DNA from: Pirellulaceae bacterium
GTDB taxonomy: Bacteria > Planctomycetota > Planctomycetia > Pirellulales > Pirellulaceae
Length of the DNA: 64,000 nucleotides
Assembly: GCA_018402565.1 (NCBI GenBank)
Contig: JAGYIQ010000002.1
Location: forward strand, 992,001-1,056,000
Direction: 5' to 3'
The notes under the pieces are model-generated. The model made no database searches and was not told the origin of the DNA. It saw nothing but the letters and a program-made list of their open reading frames with translations. Within the stretch, counting starts at the first letter, position 1, and every line of letters begins with the position of its first letter. Position numbers and translations under genes: made by a program. Positions 55,096-64,000 of this stretch are shown here, one piece after another.

Positions 55096-55214
55096 TTGAG
55101 GCTTCCTCCAGATCCAAACCGACCGTTGATCCGCCAGACCACCTCGCTCGAGGAACCGGCGTTAAGGTCTAATTCGTGACCCGAGTCCCCCTCTTGGGAA
55201 AAATCCCCCAGAGT

Positions 55215-55660
55215 TTTCCACCACGATGCAAACCAGCAGAGGGCTGGTCTACGGAGGACTGCTGGTCTACAGACTGTCCAGTATTCCTCCAATTCAGACC
55301 CTTGGCGGACGGCACTCGGAGAGTGCCTGCTACCTTCCCCACCCCCACACGCCTCCATGCACGAATGTCTTACCAAGCTGCCACCAGCAGAGGGCTGCTG
55401 GTCTACAGACTGTCCCACATTCCTCCAATTCAGACCCTTGGCGGACGGCACTCGGAGAGTGCCTGCTACCTTCCCCACCCCCACACGCCTCCATGCACAA
55501 ATGTCTTACCAAGCTGCCACCAGCAGAGGGCTGCTGGTCTACAGACTGTCCCCATTCCTCTGTCCCCATTCCTCTGTCCCCCATTCCTCTGTCCCCCATT
55601 CCTCTGTCCCCATTCCTCTGTCCCGCCATTCCTCTGTCCCTATTCCCCTGTCCGATCTAG
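55215..55660. repeat. 135-bp tandem repeat plus 15-bp minisatellite
   Basis: About 2.5 units of 135-136 bp are present, with junctions at attcctc 55283, 55419 and 55554. Each contains the palindrome GGCACTC-gga-GAGTGCC and a cagcagagggctgctggtct segment. The third unit runs into six or seven copies of a 13-16 bp ccattcctctgtccc motif. Non-coding; open frames here arise from the repeats. Confidence 0.88.
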
Positions 55661-55678
55661 ATTCAAAGCAGCAGAGAA

Positions 55679-56845
55679 CTACTTGGCCCGCGGGGGCAAC
55701 TCTTGAATCTGAAACTGCCGGAAATCGACCTGAGTCCCCGGATCATGGGCCTGCAACTGGATCGTGCCCGCCTCCAACCGCCGACCACGACGCGGATTGG
55801 GGTTCGCCGCCCGCTGATCCGACCAATCCGTCACCTGATAGCCGTTGACCCACACCGAGATCTGCCCCCCGCTGACGATCAACACCTTGCGGAACCATTC
55901 GCCATCGTCGGCCACCACGCGTCGCGCATTCACCCGACGGAAAATGCCGCCCGTCCCACAATCCTCGGGTTGCCCACGGTCCCCCGCCAAGTACCCGTTG
56001 TGGATCTGGCTTTCGTACCCATTCAGGTTCTCGCCCGGAATACAGCGAAAAAAGATCCCGCTGTTGGTGCCAGCCGCGGTCCGAGCTTCCACCGACAGCA
56101 CAAAGTCGGCATACCGGTCGGACGTCGCCAAATACCCCGGCCCACCCCGCAACCCCAGCGTCCCGTCCTGCCAAGTCACCTCAGCCGACCCAGCCCCGCT
56201 CGCGTCCCAGCCCTGACCCGGCTCCAGCCCCTGCGGGCGATCAGCCACTTCCAGCGCCGGCCGCAACTCGACCCGCGTCACTCGCAATTGCCCAGCTCGC
56301 ACGCGGAACCCCACATACCCACGGTTCGGCCCAGCCCCATCGATGATTACTTCCTCGTCGACCGACCCGCCCCCCGCTACGATGCGATTCCGCCAGGCGG
56401 ACGGGCCGCCTGCATCGGCAGCCAGCACCGACACCGTCAGGCCCAGCGAATGCTGGCCCGGCTCCAACGGCACCGCCACGTGATCCTCACCCGACCGCCG
56501 TGCCTGAGGGCTGGCCAACAACAACAGCTCGGCCTGCCCCTCCGCACTCAATTCATACACCACCCGGACTTCACAGCCGCTAAATTGAGCGGACGTCCGC
56601 ACCAACGACCCAGCAGTCAATTGCAGAGCCCCCTCGACCACGTCACTGGGATTGCACCCCCGCCACCCAAACGGTGTCGCTCGATCGAACAACGCCAGCC
56701 AGCCCTCCTGCCAGGCGACCTCGTCCCGCGCCGCCTCGACACGTTCGGATCGCGGCGCCACCTCGGCCAGCACACTGTCGACCCCAGCCAACCAACCCAG
56801 CACCACTCCCAGCGAGCAGATCGAATACTCACGCCAACCGTGCAT
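55679..56845 (-). CDS. DUF1080 (3-keto-disaccharide hydrolase-like) protein
   Basis: A 388-residue exported protein (signal ICSLGVVLGWLAGVDSVLA). Two concanavalin-like regions are visible. The second is a clear DUF1080 domain: DFVLSVEARTAAGTNSGIFF, GYESQIHNGYL, WFRKVLIVSGGQISVWVNGY and the terminal TIQLQAHDPGTQVDFRQFQI. The first is a weaker relative starting WLALFDRATPFGW. DUF1080 enzymes hydrolyse 3-keto-glycosides or act as carbohydrate-binding domains. GGAGAGAAG upstream supports this ATG. Confidence 0.85.
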   Translation of the reverse strand: MHGWREYSICSLGVVLGWLAGVDSVLAEVAPRSERVEAARDEVAWQEGWLALFDRATPFGWRGCNPSDVVEGALQLTAGSLVRTSAQFSGCEVRVVYELSAEGQAELLLLASPQARRSGEDHVAVPLEPGQHSLGLTVSVLAADAGGPSAWRNRIVAGGGSVDEEVIIDGAGPNRGYVGFRVRAGQLRVTRVELRPALEVADRPQGLEPGQGWDASGAGSAEVTWQDGTLGLRGGPGYLATSDRYADFVLSVEARTAAGTNSGIFFRCIPGENLNGYESQIHNGYLAGDRGQPEDCGTGGIFRRVNARRVVADDGEWFRKVLIVSGGQISVWVNGYQVTDWSDQRAANPNPRRGRRLEAGTIQLQAHDPGTQVDFRQFQIQELPPRAK

Positions 56846-56864
56846 CTGTCTTCTCTCCCATCGG

Positions 56865-56980
56865 CCTGGGCCGCACAAACATCACCGCGGCCTAGCCGCA
56901 CAAACATTACCGCGGCCTGGGCCGCACAAACATTACCGCGGCGCGACCGCACAAAAGTTACCGCGGCTTGGCCGCAAACG
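56865..56980. repeat. About 26-bp tandem repeat overlapping the exbD 3' end
   Basis: Four full units of ccgcacaaacattaccgcgg plus a variable cctggg linker, and a partial fifth. The last unit supplies the final codons and stop of the exbD gene (AAKPR). Confidence 0.8.
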
Positions 56981-57407
56981 AGACCTTGGCAAAGCCACAC
57001 TCACGAGAAATATCCAGCATACCCACCACATGCCCCACCTCGATGGCATCATCGGGATGGATGACCACCGGTGCCGCCGGATTGATCTGCGCGATCTCTT
57101 GTAAAAACTGGCGCACCTCCACCGGCCCAGCCAAGACTTGCTCGTTGACCCGGTACTGCGGTTGCTGCGGATCGCCCGTCAAACGCACCACGATCCGCTC
57201 GAAGTCCACCTCCGGATCCAGATCCTCCAAGTTGGAATCCAACTTGCCCATCTCGCGACTCACGCTACTGGGCAGCAACCGTTCGATCGCCTGGAAACTG
57301 ATGGTCCATACAAAAAATATCAGCAACAGAAACACGACGTCGATCATCGGCGTCATGGCCGAATTCATATCCAACGGATTGTCGCGTTGCGCTCGAGCGA
57401 CTTTCAT
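56958..57407 (-). CDS. ExbD/TolR family biopolymer transport protein (second copy)
   Basis: A 149-residue protein with a cytoplasmic N-terminus, one membrane segment starting MTPMIDVVFLLLIFFVWTIS (the Asp faces the ExbB/TolQ channel) and a periplasmic C-terminal domain (APVVIHPDDAIEVGHVVGML). Such proteins couple proton motive force to envelope processes. Its ATG overlaps the stop of the upstream exbD copy (ATGA). No ExbB/TolQ partner is visible in the window. Confidence 0.9.
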   Translation of the reverse strand: MKVARAQRDNPLDMNSAMTPMIDVVFLLLIFFVWTISFQAIERLLPSSVSREMGKLDSNLEDLDPEVDFERIVVRLTGDPQQPQYRVNEQVLAGPVEVRQFLQEIAQINPAAPVVIHPDDAIEVGHVVGMLDISRECGFAKVSFAAKPR

Positions 57408-57853
57408 CGCGTGGGGGCCTCCTCGGGCAAATAGACCGCAAAGGTGACATTCCAAATCCCCTGCTGCACACAGCCGTTGAGGATCGGCTGCACGAACTCG
57501 TAGGGCGTCTGCCGCGCACAGCGAATGCGGACCTCAAAGTTCTCCCGCTCCGCCGGCGCCAACCGCGAGTAAGCCGCCCCGATCCGCTGGCCAATCGTCT
57601 GCGGCGTCCAGTCCTCGTCTTGGACCACCAACCGGCCATCCGGCAACAGGTTGATGATCAAACGCGGATTGTTCATCTGATTGGGATGAGCCGCCGTCCG
57701 AGCCACCGGCAGGGTCAATTTGACCTGCTGCTCCTGCCGCGTCAGATGACTGGAGATCAAAAAAAAGATAATCAACAAAAAAACCACGTCGATCATTGGG
57801 GTCATGTTGAACCCCAACGATCGATCGCGGTTCTGCTTGGGCATGGCTACCAT
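57404..57853 (-). CDS. ExbD/TolR family biopolymer transport protein (first copy)
   Basis: A 149-residue protein with GFNMTPMIDVVFLLIIFFLI as membrane segment and a periplasmic domain (RLIINLLPDGRLVVQDEDWT). An ATG three codons downstream is an alternative start; GGAG lies upstream of the first. It begins 33 bp after rho and overlaps the next exbD by four bases, so the two form a pair, as seen in planctomycete ExbB-ExbD-ExbD sets. Confidence 0.9.
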   Translation of the reverse strand: MVAMPKQNRDRSLGFNMTPMIDVVFLLIIFFLISSHLTRQEQQVKLTLPVARTAAHPNQMNNPRLIINLLPDGRLVVQDEDWTPQTIGQRIGAAYSRLAPAERENFEVRIRCARQTPYEFVQPILNGCVQQGIWNVTFAVYLPEEAPTR

Positions 57854-57886
57854 CAGGCACCAACTCCGAGTTAAACGACCGAGTGC

Positions 57887-60061
57887 TTAGTCGTTGGTCA
57901 TTTTGCCGCTGATCAAGTGGATGAACTCAGCATTGGAATCAAAGCGACCCAACTGCTTGCTCAACTGCTCCATGGCTTCGATGGGATTCATCTGAGTCAA
58001 GGTACGACGCAGCGCCGTCACCGCCGTCAACGTCTGCTCGGGCAACAACAGCTCCTCGCGGCGTGTACCACTCTTGGAGATGTCAATCGCCGGCCAGACG
58101 CGACGCTCGGCCAACTTGCGGTCCAACACCAACTCCATGTTGCCCGTGCCCTTGAACTCCTGGAAGATCAGTTCGTCCATGCGGCTGTCGGTATCGATCA
58201 AGGCCGTACCAGCGATCGTGACCGAACCGCCCTCTTCGAAGGCCCGCGCAGTGGCGAACAGCTTCTTGGGAATGTCCATGGCCTTGATGTCGACACCGCC
58301 CGACATGGTCCGCCCCGAGTCGCCAACCCACTTGTTGAAGGCCCGCGCCAAACGCGTGATCGAGTCCATCAACAGGAAGACGTCTTTGCCCATCTCGGCC
58401 AAACGCTTGCAGCGTTCGATCACCAACTGACTCAAGCGGACGTGGCTTTCGATCTCCTCGTCCAAGCTGCTGGCGACCACCTCCCCGATCACGTTCCGCC
58501 GCATGTCGGTGACTTCTTCCGGCCGCTCATCGACCAACAGCACGATCAGCTTGGTGTCGGGATAATTGGCCGCGATGCCTTGGCTGATATGCTGCAGCAA
58601 GATTGTCTTGCCGCTGCGTGGCGGTGCCACGATCAGTGCCCGTTGCCCCTTGCCCATCGGAGCCAACAAGTCGATCACCCGGTTGGTCAAGGGCTTCGGT
58701 CCAATCTCCAACCGATACCACTCCTCCGGATTGATCGGCGTCAACGAGTCGAAGGGGCGAATGTCCAAACAGGCTTCTGGATCCAAACCGTCGACGTCGA
58801 TGATCTCCTTGACTCGCGGACCCGTCTGGCCGCGGCCCGGACGAATCATGCCACGGATCATCATGCCTTCCCGCAAACCAAACCGCTCGATCATCGTGCC
58901 CGGCACAAACGGATCGGTCCGTTCACGTGAGTAGTTATTGGCCGTCTTCCGCAAGAAACCGTAGCCGTTGGGATGCATCTCCAACATGCCCATTTCTTCG
59001 TGCAATTCGACACTGGCGTCGTCGTAGCGGTCCTGGTCGTTCAAGTAGGGATCCGAGGCGCGATTGACCGTCCCTTGGTTGCGGTACCCGCCGCCACGTC
59101 CCGCGTCCGGCCGACGCATGCCGCCGCCCCGTGGAGCCGGCCCAGGATTCGGGCCGCGACCCGCCGGGGCATAACGCCCCTGCTGCCGGCCACCACCCAT
59201 CGTCGGACGACCCACCTGACGCTGTGCCGGTCGACCAACCTGGCCACGACCACCCTGCGAACGACCACCCTGCCCCACACTGGGAGCCGGGCCGGGGCCG
59301 GGAGCCGGAATCCGATTGGGCTGCTGACGCTGCGGTCCGTTGTTGCCTCGGCCGCGTTGCCCCCCACGATCTTGATCTCCCCGAGCTTGATCTCCCCGAA
59401 CTTGATCCCCGCCGCCCGAACGCTGCCCACGCGGGGCGTTGGTGTAAGGATTGTCGCCATCGACCTCGTCGCCGTAGTCGTCCACAAAATCAAAGTCGTT
59501 GTCGCCAGCCGAATCCAACGTCTCACTGTACCGCCCACGACCGTAACCATTGCCCCGCCCGCCCGGTCGCTCCTGCGGCGGAACCGCGTTGCGGCCATAA
59601 TCTCGTGATTGGTCTCGTGATTGGTCGCGTGACTGGTCTCGCGGTGCCGGCTCACGCGAGGTCGTCCGCCGCGCAGCATCACGCCGAGGCGCATCACCTG
59701 CTCCGTATCCCTCGTCGACAAACTCCGAACGATAACCATCCGCCGGGCCATCATTGCGACGCCGCGAATTGCCACCCCGTCCACGCGTCCGCGTCGGACT
59801 CGGACCAGGCCCCGGTCCAGGAATATCGCTAGCACCCGGGGCTGGCCCGGGAGCTGGGACCACGCCCTCATTTTCGGCACCCTCGGCCACATAACTCCGC
59901 CGCCCACCACGCACTCGCGGCATCGGCGGTTCCTGATCGTAATCGTCGTCGTAGCCGCCACGCGGACCCGGACCCGGGATTTCAGAAGCCGCAGCCGGCG
60001 TGTAAGCACTCTCTACCGACGATGTTTCGATATCGTCAGCCTTTCGTCGTTTCTTTCCCAT
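57887..60061 (-). CDS. rho: Transcription termination factor Rho with long disordered N-terminus
   Basis: A 724-residue protein. The C-terminal about 370 residues are canonical Rho. The cold-shock-like RNA-binding domain begins near residue 357 (LEMHPNGYGFLRKTANNYSR). The P-loop is APPRSGKT (about 477), followed by LLVDERPEEVTDM, FLLMDSITRLARAFN, GGVDIKAMDIPKK and the C-terminal DSNAEFIHLISGKM. The usual N-terminal helical Rho_N domain is replaced by about 350 residues rich in Gly, Arg, Asp, Pro and Gln, with DQSR repeats and RGDQ-like repeats. Such insertions occur in some high-GC bacteria and can bind RNA or phase separate; the role here is inferred. Confidence 0.95.
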   Translation of the reverse strand: MGKKRRKADDIETSSVESAYTPAAASEIPGPGPRGGYDDDYDQEPPMPRVRGGRRSYVAEGAENEGVVPAPGPAPGASDIPGPGPGPSPTRTRGRGGNSRRRNDGPADGYRSEFVDEGYGAGDAPRRDAARRTTSREPAPRDQSRDQSRDQSRDYGRNAVPPQERPGGRGNGYGRGRYSETLDSAGDNDFDFVDDYGDEVDGDNPYTNAPRGQRSGGGDQVRGDQARGDQDRGGQRGRGNNGPQRQQPNRIPAPGPGPAPSVGQGGRSQGGRGQVGRPAQRQVGRPTMGGGRQQGRYAPAGRGPNPGPAPRGGGMRRPDAGRGGGYRNQGTVNRASDPYLNDQDRYDDASVELHEEMGMLEMHPNGYGFLRKTANNYSRERTDPFVPGTMIERFGLREGMMIRGMIRPGRGQTGPRVKEIIDVDGLDPEACLDIRPFDSLTPINPEEWYRLEIGPKPLTNRVIDLLAPMGKGQRALIVAPPRSGKTILLQHISQGIAANYPDTKLIVLLVDERPEEVTDMRRNVIGEVVASSLDEEIESHVRLSQLVIERCKRLAEMGKDVFLLMDSITRLARAFNKWVGDSGRTMSGGVDIKAMDIPKKLFATARAFEEGGSVTIAGTALIDTDSRMDELIFQEFKGTGNMELVLDRKLAERRVWPAIDISKSGTRREELLLPEQTLTAVTALRRTLTQMNPIEAMEQLSKQLGRFDSNAEFIHLISGKMTND

Positions 60062-61099
60062 TTACAAATCACCATAGGTAAGCATGGGCCAGCATCCTAG
60101 ACCATCATCAATAGAAGACGATGACGAATGCCCGCCGAAAAAACAGATAGCAAATCAAGCCGAAGATCATTCCCGCAGGCCAGTCGCCCAACGGTTCAAA
60201 GAGAGACCCTCTCACGCAACCCGATTCACCGAACCCCAACCGCTGCCAAGTCCCGCAATTACCGGACCCAACAACTCTCCTGAGTAACTCGCTCCACCCA
60301 GCAATCTACCCGCGTGAGCAATTCACACACCCGAGCAATTCGCCAAAAGAGCCAGACAGCCCACAACAAAACCACAAGTCTCGCCGGACCGACTCAGCCA
60401 ATGCAAGTTGATAACTTGCAGAATCCAACCGCTCACAGGGCAACCCACAAACGTCGGAGAAATCACGAACAGAAATCCGATAAAGACCGAATTTCCTCTC
60501 ACAAAACACACTCCGAGTCACCGACCAGTCATGATCTGACCAGTCCTAATCGGACCACCCATGACCTGACCACGCACTACCGGTTCTCAGAACCGAAAGC
60601 CGCCGGCCATGACAACTCGCCCATGACAACCCGCCCATGACAACTCGAAGAACACCACCGCCGGACTTAAGTTAGACGACGATAGGTTTCTAACAACAGA
60701 CGCTAAAGGAGAACGACCTACTCACTTTCGTTCACCACCCAGCACCCGCAGTTATACACTTTCCAGCAATCCCATCAAGCCCGCTTTCACACGGGCACCA
60801 GAGCTGCACCAAACCGTAGCTCGAACCATCGCAAGTGGAACCACCCCCGCCAGCCTCGCAGACGGGGCACACCCACCCGAGTCACTGACCAAACTTGCGT
60901 ACAATGCTCACTTCCCCCCCAAACGGAAATACCGACAATCGGGAGGGTTGATAAGAGACGAATCCCCGCAGCCAAGAGAAAGGCTGGATCTAGCAGCGTT
61001 GCCCCTTCAGTCTTTCTCCCGATCGGCCCAATGTCAACTGCAAACCCAGAAAATTGTCGGTCAGACAAACATTTTTGCCCGAATTGAGCTGGAAAAGCG
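60062..61099. other. 1.04-kb gap between arfB and rho
   Basis: No convincing gene is seen on either strand. The + strand is C/A-rich and G-poor for several hundred bases (about 60160-60700), and near 60605-60650 there are three copies of a catgacaactcgcc-type unit. It must contain the rho promoter and leader on the minus strand. Confidence 0.6.
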
Positions 61100-61534
61100 T
61101 TACTCCCGCGACCAGTCCTGGCGGCGACGACCGGTTTTTTTGTCGGACACCTGGCGTTTATCCGCCAACCGGCGTTGCTTGGACGACCAGGTCGCCTTGG
61201 TCGGTCGTCGCGGGGTCGGTGCACTCCAGGCCTGCAACACAATCTGACGAATCTTGGCCAAACAGAACGCCAAGTTCTCCTGCTGATTCCGCGATTGGTG
61301 GCTATAAACCACCAAACAATCGTCCTGGTTGATGCGATTGGCAGCCTGTTGGCGAATCCGCCCCCAGACCTCGTCCGGCATCTGCGGATTGCGTCCCAAC
61401 TGCCAATGCACGACCGCCTTGGAGTTGACTTTATTGACGTTCTGACCACCCGGCCCTGGCGAACGCACAAACTGCACGCTCAACTCGCTCGACTCGATCG
61501 TCACCCGATCATTGATTCGAATACTGGCACTCAC
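61100..61534 (-). CDS. arfB: Alternative ribosome-rescue factor / peptidyl-tRNA hydrolase ArfB
   Basis: A 144-residue protein with the release-factor-type catalytic loop GPGGQNVNKVNSKA (GGQ at residues 29-31) and a basic C-terminal tail (KQRRLADKRQVSDKKTGRRR) that enters the mRNA channel of stalled ribosomes. It hydrolyses peptidyl-tRNA on non-stop ribosomes. The GTG start overlaps the rdgB stop (GTGA), indicating translational coupling; the frame extension upstream is a shadow of rdgB. Confidence 0.9.
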   Translation of the reverse strand: MSASIRINDRVTIESSELSVQFVRSPGPGGQNVNKVNSKAVVHWQLGRNPQMPDEVWGRIRQQAANRINQDDCLVVYSHQSRNQQENLAFCLAKIRQIVLQAWSAPTPRRPTKATWSSKQRRLADKRQVSDKKTGRRRQDWSRE

Positions 61535-62184
61535 GGGCAACTCGCGGGGATGATAGGAACCGACTCCACGGCGGGGGGCAACGACTGCTGCAATCGCTTC
61601 CATTGACACACAAAGTCCCGCAAGGCTCGCGCGCGGTGACTGATCGCTCGCTTGGCCGCCGGACCCAAATCCCCGAACGTCGTGTGGTACTCCAACACCT
61701 CGAACAGCGGATCGTAGCCGAAGCCGCCCTGCCCAGACGCCCCATGCCGCAACCGCCCGCGACAAATCGCTTCGCTTGTCAATCGAATCTCGCCCTGCGG
61801 GTCCGCCAAGGCAATATGACAAGTGTAATACGCCCCACGCCGCTCGTCCGGCACCCCACTCAATCGCTCCAACAACAGCCGATTGTTGGCCTCGTCGTCC
61901 GCATCCGGCCCCGCAAATCGGGCCGAATAAATCCCCGGAGCCCCGCCCAAAGCGTCCACACTGATCCCACTGTCGTCGCACACCGTCCAGCACCCCGACG
62001 CCAACGCATAGCCCCTGGCCTTCTTGGCAGCGTTCTCGGCAAACGACGCCCCGTCCTCCACCACGTCCGGAATCCCCGGGAAGTCGGCCAAGGTCAGCAA
62101 CCGCACGCCCTGCCCCTGCAACAAATCCTCCATCTCCAAACGCTTTTTCCGATTTCCCGTTCCTAGCAACAATCGATCGATCAT
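61531..62184 (-). CDS. rdgB: XTP/dITP diphosphatase (RdgB/HAM1 family)
   Basis: It removes non-canonical purine nucleoside triphosphates (XTP, dITP). The 217-residue product has [14 protein letters not shown] at the N-terminus, [39 protein letters not shown] and [11 protein letters not shown], the full family signature. The ATG of MIDRLL is the standard start. It is divergent from thiS, with 71 bp between, and overlaps arfB by four bases. Confidence 0.95.
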   Translation of the reverse strand: MIDRLLLGTGNRKKRLEMEDLLQGQGVRLLTLADFPGIPDVVEDGASFAENAAKKARGYALASGCWTVCDDSGISVDALGGAPGIYSARFAGPDADDEANNRLLLERLSGVPDERRGAYYTCHIALADPQGEIRLTSEAICRGRLRHGASGQGGFGYDPLFEVLEYHTTFGDLGPAAKRAISHRARALRDFVCQWKRLQQSLPPAVESVPIIPASCP

Positions 62185-62255
62185 GGCAAAATAGGTCCTT
62201 GCCTGGGCAGATTTCCTCAACCGTTCCCCCACCAGCCACTGGCGCGAGTCCCCCC

Positions 62256-62456
62256 GTGCATGTTATCGTAAATGACGAAACGCAGCAGTACCCGGACGGC
62301 CTGACCGTCACGCAGCTCCTCCAGCAACTGGGGCTCGAGGGCAAACCCGTCGCCGTCGAGCTCAACCAGGAACTGGTGCCCCGCGGGCAGCACGCTGACA
62401 CCACCCTGCACGACGGCGACCGACTGGAGATCGTCTCGCTGACAGGCGGCGGCTAA
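62256..62456 (+). CDS. thiS: Sulphur carrier protein ThiS
   Basis: A 66-residue ubiquitin-fold carrier that delivers sulphur as a C-terminal thiocarboxylate for thiazole formation. The start at GTG gives [20 protein letters not shown]; the end is [10 protein letters not shown] with the required terminal Gly-Gly. An in-frame TTG 57 bases upstream is possible but gives an atypical extension. ThiG follows after 174 bp. Confidence 0.88.
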   Translation: MHVIVNDETQQYPDGLTVTQLLQQLGLEGKPVAVELNQELVPRGQHADTTLHDGDRLEIVSLTGGG

Positions 62457-62630
62457 AGCCAGCTCGGCCGGCGGCTGAAGCCAATCAGGGCCAGTAGCTC
62501 AAGCCCATGAAGGCCGATGGCTGAAGCCAGCAAGGGCCAGGAAATAAGGGCCAGTGGCAACAGCTGAAGACATCCAACGCCCCAACGCCCCAACCTCGGG
62601 GCTCCCATCACTCCCGCAAGTACGCTCCGC

Positions 62631-63506
62631 ATGTCCGATCCCAAGCCCCCATCGCCACCGTTCGCCGCCGACTCGGCCTGCCAGCCCGTCGTGCCCCCGT
62701 TGCAGATCGGCAGCCACACCTTGAGCAGCCGCCTGATCCTCGGCACCGGCCGCTATCGCACGTTGGAGGAAATGCAGCGCACGCTGACCGTCAGCGGCAC
62801 GGCCTGCGTGACCGTGGCCGTCCGCCGCGAACGATTGTTCGACGAATACGGCCAAAACATCCTCGACTTCCTCGACCTGGATCGCCTCTGCCTGCTCCCC
62901 AACACGGCCGGCTGCTACGACGCCGCCACCGCCGTTCGCTGCGCCAAAATGGGACGCGAGATCCTCGCAGGCCTGGAGAACCCCGGCGCCGATTGGGTCA
63001 AACTCGAGTGCCTCGGCGACCCCAAAACCCTGCTGCCCGACCCGCTGGAAACCCTCCGCGCCACCGAGCAGTTGGTCGAACTGGGCTTCCAAGTCCTCGT
63101 CTACACCTCCGACGACCCCGTGCTGGCCCGCAAGCTCAAAGCCGCCGGCGCCACCGCCGTCATGCCCGCCGGCAGCCCGATCGGCTCCGGACAAGGCATC
63201 CTCAACCCCAATAACCTGGCCATCATCTTGGAGTTCCTCAAAGGCGACGACCCCGACTACCCCGTGATCATCGATGCCGGTGTCGGCACCGCCAGCGACG
63301 TGTCGATCGCCATGGAACTCGGCGCCGACGCCGTCTTACTCAACACCGCCGTCGCCCACGCCCAAGACCCCGTCGCCATGGCCTGGGCCATGCGACTGGC
63401 CACCGACGCCGGCTACTGGGCCGCCCGCGCCGGCCGCATCCCCAAACAACGCTACGCCACCGCCTCCAGCCCCACGCAGGGCGTCATCGCCTCTCGCCCT
63501 AACTAA
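62631..63506 (+). CDS. thiG: Thiazole synthase ThiG
   Basis: It forms the thiazole phosphate of thiamine from deoxyxylulose phosphate, dehydroglycine and ThiS-thiocarboxylate. The 291-residue TIM-barrel protein has [26 protein letters not shown] with the Schiff-base Lys124, [14 protein letters not shown] and [20 protein letters not shown]. The N-terminal 25 residues are an extra Pro-rich tail. It is co-oriented with thiS; no TPP riboswitch is seen upstream of the pair. Confidence 0.96.
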   Translation: MSDPKPPSPPFAADSACQPVVPPLQIGSHTLSSRLILGTGRYRTLEEMQRTLTVSGTACVTVAVRRERLFDEYGQNILDFLDLDRLCLLPNTAGCYDAATAVRCAKMGREILAGLENPGADWVKLECLGDPKTLLPDPLETLRATEQLVELGFQVLVYTSDDPVLARKLKAAGATAVMPAGSPIGSGQGILNPNNLAIILEFLKGDDPDYPVIIDAGVGTASDVSIAMELGADAVLLNTAVAHAQDPVAMAWAMRLATDAGYWAARAGRIPKQRYATASSPTQGVIASRPN

Positions 63507-63529
63507 TCACTGCACTCTGCCAAACCCCG

Positions 63530-64000
63530 CCAACAACCAACATCGGGCGGCGGTGTTTAACCGCAATGCCGTAGGCATGCGCTGCACCACGCCAGACCCC
63601 GCCAACAGCCAACGTCGGGCGGCGGTGTTTAACCGCAATGCCGTAGGCATGCGCTGCACCACGCCAAACCCCGCCAACAGCCAACGTCTGGCGGCGGTGT
63701 TTAACCGCAATGCCGTAGGCATGCGCTGCACCACGCCAGACCCGCCAACAGCCAACGTCTGGGCGGCGGTGTTTAACCGCAATGCCGTAGGCATGCTGCA
63801 CCACGCCAAACCCGCCAACAGCCAACGTCTGGCGGCGGTGTTTAACCGCAATGCCGTAGGCATGCACGCACCATGCCAGACACCGCCAACAGCCAACGTC
63901 GGGACGCGGTGTTTAACCGCAATGCCGTAGGCATGCGCTGCACCACGCCAAACCCTGCCAACTGCCAACATCTGGCGGCGGTGTTTAACCGCAATGCCGT
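63530..64000. repeat. 72-bp tandem palindromic array, seven units to window end
   Basis: The landmark gtttaaccgcaatgccgtag recurs at 63555, 63627, 63699, 63771, 63840, 63911 and 63983, giving spacings of 69-72 bp. Each unit contains ATGCC-gta-GGCAT. Units differ by scattered substitutions and 1-3 bp indels with no unique spacers. It starts just after thiG and continues beyond the window. Confidence 0.93.

Noticed and set aside
60787..61470. 227-codon open frame on the minus strand overlapping arfB
   Set aside because: It overlaps the arfB coding region in another frame, is Arg/Trp/Cys-rich and lacks family features.
62185..62255. TPP riboswitch upstream of thiS
   Set aside because: Only 71 bp separate thiS from rdgB, and the conserved thi-box bases (ctgaga, acctgatctggat) are absent.
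63530..64000. CRISPR array next to thiG
   Set aside because: Units are 69-72 bp with scattered substitutions throughout and no unique spacer segments; this is a simple tandem repeat.

Overview
The window is high-GC bacterial DNA that reads as a planctomycete, probably Pirellulales/Pirellulaceae. The supporting signs are a DUF1549/DUF1553 'planctomycete cytochrome' protein, a DUF1559 prepilin-type protein, a PEP-CTERM protein, a DUF1080 protein, an ECF sigma factor overlapping a Ser/Thr kinase-TPR gene, and a Rho factor with a very long disordered N-terminus. Only one RNA gene is visible, a tRNA-Arg(UCG). I see no CRISPR array, prophage, intact insertion sequence or replication origin.

Layout. 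1-9.2 kb: 3' part of a PSD1-type protein, fabH, an NRDE/TANGO2 protein, glnA, pepD and a small membrane protein. 9.3-13.9 kb: a secreted transglutaminase-esterase fusion, a palindromic element (family 2), then tRNA-Arg, an array of about nine units with a 110-bp period, and a four-helix-bundle-with-suffix gene, all on the + strand. 14-24.4 kb: a 2930-residue cyclic beta-1,2-glucan synthase-like protein and a radical SAM protein. 24.7-28.4 kb: small envelope or stress-type proteins (BON, DUF2294, LTxxQ/Spy-like, DUF1328, lipoprotein). 29.3-35.3 kb: a DUF2325-like protein, ECF sigma factor and kinase-TPR protein. 35.4-42.4 kb: a decayed region with a transposase relic cut by a palindromic element, then a tandem segmental duplication of a PKD-protein gene plus a cytochrome-like gene, the second copy of the latter being a deleted relic. 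42.7-48.6 kb: two overlapping membrane-protein frames, hemW, a receiver-like protein, a zinc-ribbon/GYF protein, a membrane protein and an MFS transporter. 48.9-54 kb: DUF1559, PEP-CTERM, WYL regulator and leuB. 54.2-63.5 kb: a pseudopilin-like protein, DUF1080, two ExbD/TolR genes, rho, arfB, rdgB, and divergently thiS and thiG, followed by a 72-bp tandem palindromic array that runs off the window.

The most distinctive property is the repeat content. There are two dispersed palindromic element families (one flanked by CTAG), three long tandem arrays with internal palindromes (110, about 135 and 72 bp), and in-frame 12-bp coding minisatellites in several unrelated genes. The best candidate for an undescribed system is the co-oriented tRNA-Arg / 110-bp array / four-helix-bundle gene unit at 12.1-13.9 kb. 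All functional calls rest on reading motifs by eye; no database search was run.
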